From Pseudomonas sp. ABC1 (GTDB lineage Bacteria; Pseudomonadota; Gammaproteobacteria; Pseudomonadales; Pseudomonadaceae), in contig NZ_CP058349.1 in the NCBI RefSeq assembly GCF_013395055.1, forward strand, positions 2,658,501-2,722,500: DNA of 64,000 nucleotides. The letters are read 5' to 3'. This document shows, in pieces, positions 8,827 to 16,800 of this stretch. The notes under the pieces were generated by a model. The model saw only the letters and a list, made by a program, of their open reading frames with translations. It ran no database searches and was not told the origin of the DNA. Position 1 is the stretch's first letter, and each line of letters starts with the position of its first letter. The position numbers and the translations under genes were made by a program.

Positions 8827-9588
8827 ATGCCGCAATCACTGTCATTTCTGCCATTGATCTTCGTCCTGCTGGCCCAGCCCGCGTTGGCCATGGAGTTCGA
8901 GCCGGAGAAATGCCCTGATCCGGACCCTGAGGGCAAGGCTTATCTTTCCCTGGGCGAAACGGTACTGCGTGTGCCGATCCGTACCTTGAACATCACCCAT
9001 GCTCCGTACGCGGACAGTCCACTGCCCTCGCCGCCAGATGCCAGCCAGCCGTTGGGCTGCGCGGGTAACCCGCTGGCGCAGCAGAGCCTGATCATCGATT
9101 TTTCTTTCAGCGCCTGGCTGAGTGACCGCAAGACGCCATCCGCCGCGTCGCTTCGGGAGTTTCGCCTGATTCGGGCTGAACCCGATTTCTATGGGATCTC
9201 CCAGAGGCCCTCATATAACCCCGGCTGTGATCGACTTCCTAGACGTGAAAGATTGAGCAATGGCTTGTACGGATGTTTGCCAAACAAGGATCCCGAGCGC
9301 CCGGATCGTGACGAGTCCGGCACATACCGGATTGATACTCAGAACTATGCAATGCCCTACGGCCAGACTTTTATCGTGGAGTGCATGCCGGACATTCCTC
9401 AGGGAGTAGTTTGCAGTGTGGATTACAAGGTATTACCCACCGTCAATCTGGTGTATCGCTTCTCAACGGATCGTATGCCACTGGAAGACGTTGTCGAGTT
9501 CGACAGGATGCTGCGCGCGCAAATCGAGGCGTCGGTGGTGGCTGACTATAAATGGAAGTTCAACGAAGATAAGGAGGGTCTGCAATGA
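8827..9588 (+). CDS. Exported Cys-rich protein of unknown function, tandem copy 1
   Basis: This 253-residue protein has an N-terminal signal peptide (MPQSLSFLPLIFVLLAQPALA, cleavage after ALA) and then FEPEKCPDPDPEGKAYLSLGE. I do not recognise the family. The mature part has several cysteines shared with copies 2 and 3 (EKC, LGC, GCD, GCLPNK, EC, VCSVDY), compatible with disulfides in the periplasm or outside the cell. Residues about 120-195 differ from the paralogs; the rest is nearly the same. Upstream in-frame codons back to a TAG at 8785 still resemble the paralogs (PWIGRK), but there is no earlier start codon. Its stop overlaps the start of copy 2 (ATGA), so they are translationally coupled. 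An immunity-like or accessory role for the downstream RTX protein is only a hypothesis. Confidence 0.75.
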   Translation: MPQSLSFLPLIFVLLAQPALAMEFEPEKCPDPDPEGKAYLSLGETVLRVPIRTLNITHAPYADSPLPSPPDASQPLGCAGNPLAQQSLIIDFSFSAWLSDRKTPSAASLREFRLIRAEPDFYGISQRPSYNPGCDRLPRRERLSNGLYGCLPNKDPERPDRDESGTYRIDTQNYAMPYGQTFIVECMPDIPQGVVCSVDYKVLPTVNLVYRFSTDRMPLEDVVEFDRMLRAQIEASVVADYKWKFNEDKEGLQ

Positions 9589-10442
9589 GTACTTTACGAC
9601 GTTACGGATACGGTGATTTGGGTCTTACCCTAAAGGCCTTACAGAGGCAGGCGTTGTCTCCATGGATATGGAGGAAGATTGTGGGACTCTCAGGATCATT
9701 CCTGGTGTTGCTTTTTGTCCTGTTGGCCCAGCCCGCGTTGGCCATGGAGTTCGAGCCGGAGAAATGCCCTGATCCGGACCCTGAGGGCAAGGCTTATCTT
9801 TCCCTGGGCGAAACGGTACTGCGTGTGCCGATCCGTACCTTGAACATCCCCCATGCTCCGTACGCGGACAGCCCGCTGCCCTCGCCGCCAGATGCCAGCC
9901 AGCCGTTGGGCTGCGTGGGTAACCCGCTGGCGCAGCAGAGCCTGATCATCGATTTTTCTTTCAGCGCCTGGCTGAGTGACCGCAAGACGCCATCCGCCGC
10001 GTCGCTCCGGGAGTTTCGCCTGATTCGGGCTGAACCCGATTTTTATGGTCTGTCCCAAGGAAGCTTCTATGTGTCTGGCTGTGACCTCTTTCCCCGGCGC
10101 GTAAGGCTGGGCAATGGGCTGCAGGGGTGCTTGCCGAACAAGAACCCGGAGCACCCTGATCGTGACGAGGTTGGCAGGTATCGATTGGATCCACAGGATT
10201 ATGTGATGCCTTTTGGACAAACCTTTGTCATGGGCTGCTCTCCGGATATTCCAAGAGGCGTCGTTTGCAGTGTGGATTACAAGGTATTACCCACCGTCAA
10301 TCTGGTGTATCGCTTCTCAACGGATCGTATGCCACTGGAAGACGTTGTCGAGTTCGACAGGATGTTACGCGCGCAAATCGAGGCGTCGGTGGTGCCCGAC
10401 TATAAATGGAGGCTCAACGAAGATCAGGAGGGTCTGCAATGA
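9585..10442 (+). CDS. Exported Cys-rich protein of unknown function, tandem copy 2 with RTX-like leader
   Basis: This 285-residue paralog of copy 1 starts at the ATGA overlap. The first 26 or so residues (MSTLRRYGYGDLGLTL and on) are absent from copy 1 but resemble the first residues of the RTX protein encoded downstream (MSTLRNYEYGYSDFTLTL). Then comes PWIWRKIVGLSGSFLVLLFVL ending in AQPALA, a signal-peptide or signal-anchor segment made unusually long by the added leader. The mature part matches copy 1 except for a divergent middle (about residues 150-225). Coupled by another ATGA overlap to copy 3. Whether the N-terminal leader is functional or a by-product of duplication cannot be told from sequence. 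Confidence 0.75.
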   Translation: MSTLRRYGYGDLGLTLKALQRQALSPWIWRKIVGLSGSFLVLLFVLLAQPALAMEFEPEKCPDPDPEGKAYLSLGETVLRVPIRTLNIPHAPYADSPLPSPPDASQPLGCVGNPLAQQSLIIDFSFSAWLSDRKTPSAASLREFRLIRAEPDFYGLSQGSFYVSGCDLFPRRVRLGNGLQGCLPNKNPEHPDRDEVGRYRLDPQDYVMPFGQTFVMGCSPDIPRGVVCSVDYKVLPTVNLVYRFSTDRMPLEDVVEFDRMLRAQIEASVVPDYKWRLNEDQEGLQ

Positions 10443-11299
10443 GTACTTTACGACGTTACGGATACGGTGATTTGGGTCTTACCCTAAGGTCCTTACAGAG
10501 GCAGGCGTTGTCTCCATGGATATGGCGGAAGATTGTGGGACTCTCAGGATCATTCCTGGTGTTGCTTTTCGTCCTGTTGGCCCAGCCCGCGTTGGCCATG
10601 GTGTTCGAGCCGGAGAAATGCCCTGATCCGGACCCGGAGGGCAAAGCTTATCTTTCCCTGGGCGAAACGGTACTGCGTGTGCCGATCCGTACCTTGAACA
10701 TCACCCATGCTCCGTACGCGGACAGCCCGCTGCCCTCGCCGCCAGATGCCAGCCAGCCGTTGGGCTGCGCGGGTAACCCGCTGGCGCAGCAGAGCCTGAT
10801 CATCGATTTTTCTTTCAGCGCCTGGCTGAGTGACCGCAAGACGCCATCCGCCGCGTCGCTTCGGGAGCTTCGCCTGATTCGGGCTGAACCCGATTTTTAT
10901 GGGCTGTTCCAGGGTGACTACTATGCGTCCGTTTGTGATGACCCCCGTTTTCCCCGGCGCGTGGGGCTGGACAATGGGTTGCAGGGATGTTTGCCGAACA
11001 AGAACTCGGAGCACCCTGATCGCGACCAGGTTGGCTGGTACCGGTCGGCCTCAAAGGCCTATGCGATACCTTTTAATCAAGCTTTTGTTGTGGAATGTTT
11101 GCCGGACATTCCCAGAGGCGTCGTTTGCAGTGTGGATTACAAGGTATTACCCACCGTCAATCTGGTGTATCGCTTCTCAACGGATCGAATGCCTCTGGAA
11201 GACGTTGTCGAGTTCGACAGAATGCTGCGCACGCAGATAGAGGCGTCGGTAGTGGCTGACTATAAATGGAAGTCCAGCGAAGATAGGGATGATCGGTAA
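10439..11299 (+). CDS. Exported Cys-rich protein of unknown function, tandem copy 3 with RTX-like leader
   Basis: This 286-residue third paralog has the same leader (MSTLRRYGYGDLGLTLRS), the same hydrophobic signal segment and the same mature flanks as copy 2. It has its own divergent centre, including an extra residue or two around SVCDDPRFPRR. ATG 10439 is preferred over an upstream in-frame start at 10406 because it mirrors copy 2 and uses the GGAGGGTCTGCA ribosome site. Its TAA stop overlaps the ATG of the RTX gene (TAATG), so the RTX protein is probably translated by coupling to this gene. Confidence 0.75.
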   Translation: MSTLRRYGYGDLGLTLRSLQRQALSPWIWRKIVGLSGSFLVLLFVLLAQPALAMVFEPEKCPDPDPEGKAYLSLGETVLRVPIRTLNITHAPYADSPLPSPPDASQPLGCAGNPLAQQSLIIDFSFSAWLSDRKTPSAASLRELRLIRAEPDFYGLFQGDYYASVCDDPRFPRRVGLDNGLQGCLPNKNSEHPDRDQVGWYRSASKAYAIPFNQAFVVECLPDIPRGVVCSVDYKVLPTVNLVYRFSTDRMPLEDVVEFDRMLRTQIEASVVADYKWKSSEDRDDR

Positions 11300-13785
11300 T
11301 GAGTACTCTACGGAATTATGAATACGGATATTCGGATTTTACTCTGACTCTCTCTCAGAGAAATGAGTTGGCTCGGATGTTGGTGGGTGTCAAGGAAAAA
11401 TATAGCCTATCTTCCTCTGAGCCTGGTCTGGCGCAGCCTCTATATGACAAGCTGTTGAGTTTTATGCCGGAGCCTGAAGCGGGTGAAGAATCAGAGTATC
11501 TTAAGGTTTATACTTGGATGGTTGGCGCTAGGGATGTAAATCAGGGCGAGGGAGTCTTTGCTACCTATATTCACAACTACACGGCTAATCAGTATTTTCT
11601 GCGTTTTGGTGAGAGAATTGGAGAAGGTTTGGTCAATGGTGCATCCAATGCTATTGGTATTACACTGGTTGAACGGATACTCCAGAATGCGGGTCGCCTT
11701 CCCTCGATCGAAGGTATTGGCGCTGTGGATGGTGGTGAGTCTGTGCGGATGGTTTTTCAGCACCCAGAGTACTATCCTGAAGGCGATTATACTGGCTGGG
11801 CGGGTACACTGCTTTTCCCATTCTTGGGTTATAAGCGGTTCTTCAATGAGTGGTTGCTGGATAAGGAGCAGGTAGAGGCAACTATCAATGTTGGAAGCGG
11901 TCCAGGTCTGCCGAGGATAACAAAGCAGTACGAAGGCAGTTATGATCTGTTTGCGACGTTAAAAGCTAATTTGCAGACGGTTGAGCAACTTAACCCCGCA
12001 GAGCAGTTTGCTTCCTGGTGGAGGTCACTGTCGGCCCTCGATAAAGATCACGACGATCTTGTTCAGGCAACCAATGATTACGTCTCTCGCATCTATGCGC
12101 TGGAGCCTGGGCATGCCTTTGAGGCAGGTGGCTTATTACCTTTTGTGGGTGCTGTGGCTTATTTGAGTCGGGAGTTGGACGTAAAGGTCGGGACTTTGGG
12201 TGATGATGTAATAGATGACTATTGGCCTGATGCGAAAGAGAGCTTTATTATCCATGCCGGTAACGGTGACGACATTATATATATCCCGCCTTATGCCGAA
12301 TCATCAGGTGCTGCATTGATCGATGGCGGCTCAGGATACGACAGGCTGTTCTTTTCCAACAGCGACACCCCTCATGCCTTGTTTATCTCCCTGGACCGGC
12401 TGGATGACGCTGAAGCCTTGTACACCTGGCGGTTTTCAGTCAACCATCTGGGCTCATCACCTGCTTCAAAGGAAAAAGCGTTTGTTTATTCCGTCGAATA
12501 TCTGGAGGCCTCGTCCGAATCGGATTGGTTGAGCGTCTCCAGACCGGTCCGCTCGAATGTCGATATCATGGTGGACTTGGCTGGGCAAGGTGACTATGGA
12601 AATACATTGGACTTCTTGGGGTATCAGACAGGGGTAAGCCTGAATGTATCCAATAATGGCTGGATAGCTCTTCAATTGGAAAAGGAGCAAGAGGAGGGTG
12701 AGAGTGCTGTACTGTATGTGGGCGGCGCACGGAATATTATCGGGTCGCAGTTCAACGATTACCTGAGTTATGGTGACTTTGAGGCAGGCTTGCATATCAC
12801 CATGGCGAACAGTGAATCTGGAGAGCCAAGCAGTTGGCACTATGTCATTAATTGGGTTGATTCGGTAACAAATTCAGAAGATCAAGCCTTTATTTATTCC
12901 ATGGAGGCTTTGAGTGGGACGTCCTTGTCAGATTGGTTGAAAATTTCCTACCCCCTCCAGTTGGAAACGGATGTCATGATTGATCTGGTGGCGGGAGGGG
13001 CATATAGCAATACCCTTGATCTTTCCGATTACCAGTCCGGCATCAATCTAGGGCTGGGGGCGGATGGGTGGTTAAGGATGGACCAGGCACAAAGTGGCAC
13101 TCTGTATATAAACGGGGTCGACAATATTATTGGTTCAGCGCTTGATGATGTTCTGGTCGGTAATGACCGAGACAATATTCTGGATGGTCGGTCTGGCAAT
13201 AATACGTTATGGGGCGGCGATGGCGCTGATACTTTTGTCGTCGGTGTGGGAAGTAATATCATTGGCGATGCGGACGAAACCGATCGGTTGGTCATGCGTA
13301 TACCGGTAGGTGACTCTGAAAAGCTGATCGTATTAGGTGGAGGCGTTTTGTTACGAGCCCAAGTGCAGGGTGTAACTGGGCAGTCCGTCCCATTGCTGGA
13401 GGGGCAGGCGGCTTATTTTCACCCTGTTCAACCCAACCCCATGAACTACATGCCGTCGCTCAGCGGTGTTTGGCCGGTTCTGGATAGTAGCCTGGGTAGG
13501 GAGTTTATTATCCGCTATAGTCTTTCAGATTCTGACCTGAACATATCCGCTCGTTTCCTCGATGAAGATTGGAATACCTCAATTGCCGATGTAGTCGTGC
13601 GCGACTATCAGGATGGAGACTTGGGGCTGAGTTTCAGTGAGTTGATCGTGCCGAACTACACGAATGCTTCGGCTTACCAGAAGCCTATGAGCACTATCAT
13701 CGACGAATTCGAACAGGCGCATTTCGATCTTTTACAGGAGTGGGTGCCGCCGCCTGCCCTTGCCGATACCTGGTATGTCGCCTAG
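11299..13785 (+). CDS. RTX-type calcium-binding repeat protein of unknown activity
   Basis: This is an 828-residue protein with no signal peptide. Residues 1-290 are a domain I do not recognise; no lipase GxSxG, metalloprotease or nuclease motif was found. Glycine/aspartate nonapeptide-like repeats occur at about 299-352 (GTLGDDVID, HAGNGDDIIY, IDGGSGYDRL) and 607-665 (NIIGSALDDVLVGNDRDN, LWGGDGADTF), which should form calcium beta-rolls. Between them, segments of about 372-500 and 511-620 are an internal duplication (FVYSVEYLEASSESDWLSV against FIYSMEALSGTSLSDWLKI; YGNTLDF against YSNTLDL; NIIGS twice). The C-terminus (ALADTWYVA) could be a type I secretion signal. The base composition is AT-richer than core neighbours. 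Likely secreted, possibly through a type I exporter; the nearest is HasDEF, but that link is inferred. Confidence 0.75.
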   Translation: MSTLRNYEYGYSDFTLTLSQRNELARMLVGVKEKYSLSSSEPGLAQPLYDKLLSFMPEPEAGEESEYLKVYTWMVGARDVNQGEGVFATYIHNYTANQYFLRFGERIGEGLVNGASNAIGITLVERILQNAGRLPSIEGIGAVDGGESVRMVFQHPEYYPEGDYTGWAGTLLFPFLGYKRFFNEWLLDKEQVEATINVGSGPGLPRITKQYEGSYDLFATLKANLQTVEQLNPAEQFASWWRSLSALDKDHDDLVQATNDYVSRIYALEPGHAFEAGGLLPFVGAVAYLSRELDVKVGTLGDDVIDDYWPDAKESFIIHAGNGDDIIYIPPYAESSGAALIDGGSGYDRLFFSNSDTPHALFISLDRLDDAEALYTWRFSVNHLGSSPASKEKAFVYSVEYLEASSESDWLSVSRPVRSNVDIMVDLAGQGDYGNTLDFLGYQTGVSLNVSNNGWIALQLEKEQEEGESAVLYVGGARNIIGSQFNDYLSYGDFEAGLHITMANSESGEPSSWHYVINWVDSVTNSEDQAFIYSMEALSGTSLSDWLKISYPLQLETDVMIDLVAGGAYSNTLDLSDYQSGINLGLGADGWLRMDQAQSGTLYINGVDNIIGSALDDVLVGNDRDNILDGRSGNNTLWGGDGADTFVVGVGSNIIGDADETDRLVMRIPVGDSEKLIVLGGGVLLRAQVQGVTGQSVPLLEGQAAYFHPVQPNPMNYMPSLSGVWPVLDSSLGREFIIRYSLSDSDLNISARFLDEDWNTSIADVVVRDYQDGDLGLSFSELIVPNYTNASAYQKPMSTIIDEFEQAHFDLLQEWVPPPALADTWYVA

Positions 13786-13800
13786 GTTGATGCCGTGCCA

Positions 13801-13829
13801 CAAAGCCCCATCGTTGCGGTGGGGCTTTG
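13801..13829. terminator. Bidirectional intrinsic terminator after the RTX gene
   Basis: CAAAGCCCCA (13801-13810) pairs perfectly with TGGGGCTTTG (13820-13829) across a 9-base loop, between the convergent RTX and helicase genes. Confidence 0.75.
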
Positions 13830-13862
13830 CTCTATTGAAGCCGTAGCTCTCCCTGAATACCC

Positions 13863-16800
13863 TCATTGCCCCCTGAGCAACTGCAACAACGCATCCGCAT
13901 CCAGCTTGCCGCTCATGTCGCCGCCGTCCAGCAGGCTGTCGGCGAGGTCGCGCTTGCGGCCGTGCAGGGCGACGATCTGTTCTTCGATGGTGTTCTCGGT
14001 GACCAGTCGGTAGATGGTCACCGGGCGCTGCTGGCCCATGCGGTGGGCGCGGTCGCTGGCCTGGTCTTCCACCGCCGGGTTCCACCAGGGGTCGAGGTGG
14101 ATGACGTAGTCGGCGGCGGTCAGGTTGAGGCCGCTGCCGCCGGCCTTGAGGCTGATCAGGAAGACTTCGCCCTCGCCGGACTGGAAGGCCTCCACCGCCG
14201 CTTGGCGCGCCTTGGGCGGCGTGCCGCCGTCGAGGTACTGGTAGGCGATACCTTGCCGGTCGAGCCATTCGCGGACGATGGCCAGGTGGTCGACGAACTG
14301 GCTGAACACCAGCGCCTTGTGGCGGTTGTCCAGCAACTCCGTGACGATCTGCTGGAAGGCCCGCAGCTTGCTGCCGAGCAATGCCGAGCCGGGCAGCACC
14401 AGTGACGGGTGGCAGCAGAAACGGCGCAGGCGGGTGATCTCCGCCAGCACCTGGAGCGCCTGGCCATCTTTCTCGCCGGTGTTGGCGAGCTTGTCCACCG
14501 CCTGCTGGCGCAAGGCTTCGTATTGGTAGCTCTCGTCGTCGGACAGCGGCACCTTGTAGGTGATCTCGGTGCGGGCCGGCAGTTCGTCCAGCACCTGGCT
14601 TTTCAGGCGACGCAGGATGAATGGCTGGATCAGTTGCCTCAATGCCCGCCGGGCGCCGGCTTCGCCGTTTTCGATGGGGTTGGCGAAGCGCTGGGCGAAG
14701 CTGTCCTGGCTGCCGAGCAGACCGGGATTGATGAAGCGGAACAGGTTCCACAGTTCGCCCAGGTGGTTCTCCAGTGGCGTGCCGGTGGCGACTAGACGGA
14801 AGTCCGCCTGTAGCGCCATGGCGGCCTGGGAGCGTTTGCTCTGTGCATTCTTGATCGCCTGGGCTTCGTCCAGGACCACGCTGCTCCAGCGGATCGTGGC
14901 GAAGGCTTCGCTGTCCTGCTGCAACAGGCCGTAGCTGACGATCACCAGGTCGCGCGGGCCGAGGGCGTCGAGGCTGCGCTGGCGCTGGTAGTCGCGCAGT
15001 TGCAGGGTGGGTGCGAAGCGGTTGCTTTCGGCTTTCCAGTTGAGCGCCACGGAGGTCGGGGCAACGACCAGTTGCGGCCCCAGCGTGGCGCGGTGCAGCA
15101 GCAGGGCGAGGGTCTGCACGGTCTTGCCCAGGCCCATGTCGTCGGCCAGGCAGGCTCCGACACCCCATTGCGCCAGGCGCGCCAGCCAGGTGAAACCTTC
15201 CTGCTGGTAGTCGCGCAGCTCGGCTTGCAGGGTGCTGGGCAATTGCGGCTGGTAGTGACGCAGGGATTCGAGGCGGTCGAGGTGGGCCTGCCAGTCGGCA
15301 CCGGCCTTGAATTCACCGACTTCATCCGCCAGCGATGCCAGCATGGGTGCGGTCAGCGGGCTCAGGCGCAGGCCGTCATCGCTGACCCGTTCGGCCAGGT
15401 GGGCCAGTTCGTCGAGACGCTTGCGCAGGCTGTCGCCGATGCTCAGCCAGTCGTTCTCGCCGATTTTCAGGAAGCGGCCGGGGCTGGCCTGCAACAGTTC
15501 CAGCAATTGCCGCAGTTGCAGCACCTTGCCGTCATCCAGGGTGATGCTGCCCTGCAACTGGAACCAGTCGCCCTGCTGCTTGAGGCCGAGCCTCAACTGC
15601 TGGAGGCCGCTGCGGCCCTTGAGGCGCATACGTTCGCCTTCGGGCCAGACGCATTGCAGGCGCTCGCCATCCAGCGCCTGCAATTCGCTGAGCACTTGCA
15701 GGGCGTCCTGCGGCTGCTCCAGGTGCCATTCCTGGCCATCGCTGTCGGCCCGGGCCAGGCCGGGGCAGGCGTCGAGTGTCTGTTGCAGTGTGTGGTGTTC
15801 GCTCTTCAGGTCGCGCACCGCTTGCACGGTACGGCCTTCGACCTCGCCCAGCAGGCGTTCACTGCCATGCCCAGGGCGGAACCAGCCGCCCTCGGCCAAG
15901 GGGCGCACCAGCAGTTGCAGGCGCAGGCCTTCGGCCAGGGGCAGCAGGTGGGCATAGAGGCGTGTGTCGGCGGCGATTTCCTCGACGCTGCCAGCCAGGC
16001 CAGGCAGGTCCGAGTGGATCGGCAGCAAGGGTGCGATGGCGCTGACGGCGTCCACCAGTTGGCCCTTGGCCGCGCTTGGAACGCGCAGGCCCTCGCCGAC
16101 GATATCGGCAATCTGCCGCAGTTCGCGGGTGACCGGGTAAATCTGCAGGCGTGTCGGGGTTTCCCACTGGATGAAGTGGTCGCTGGCCTGTTCGATGCCT
16201 TCTGGTTCGAGCCGCAGGTGGATGCCATCCTGCTCGGCCCGCAGGTTCAGGCTGGGCTGGCCGGCGACCAGGTCGATACGGACGTCCGGGGCATCGCGAC
16301 GGAACAGCGCCGAGTGGCCGATCAGGCGCAACAGGGCCGGCCCCACGGGCAGTTCGTAGTGGGTGCCGCCGTAGTAGGCGCTGCTGGCCTGGATCAGTTG
16401 GGCGACCTGGCGATCCTGTTCCTGCAGGAAGTCCAGGCTGTCGGTTTCATCGCGCAGCCGCTTGAGCGCCACGGCCTTGCCCTTGCTCCACTGTCCGCGT
16501 ACACCGAGGCGCTGTTCGCGTGGTTCCAGGCTCTGGTAGTAGTGATCGAGGTCGAGCAGCCAGATCAGCCGTGCCTGGCGCGGCGTTGCGGCAGCGCTGG
16601 CATTGGCGGGTGCGGCCTTGAGGCGCCCGAGGGCTTCGAGTGCGTACTGCCAGGACTCCTTGCGCTGGTGCAGTTCCAGCAGGGGCGTCAGGCCCTGTTC
16701 ACGGTGCAGGTCCGGCAACTGGCGGGGCAGGCCGAACTGGCGCGCGATCAGGGCATCGTACTCGGCGGCCAGCCAGTGGTAGCCCTTGGCCGAGAGCTGC

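Larger units (their letters stand above)
8806..11297 (+). repeat. Three tandem repeats of 854-bp period encoding paralogous exported proteins
   Basis: The same point in each unit (CCATGGATA) recurs at 8806, 9660 and 10514, so the spacing is exactly 854 bases twice. Homology of unit 1 starts near 8800; the sequence before that is unrelated to units 2 and 3. The flanks of each coding unit are almost identical, while about 215 bases in the middle differ strongly. Confidence 0.9.
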
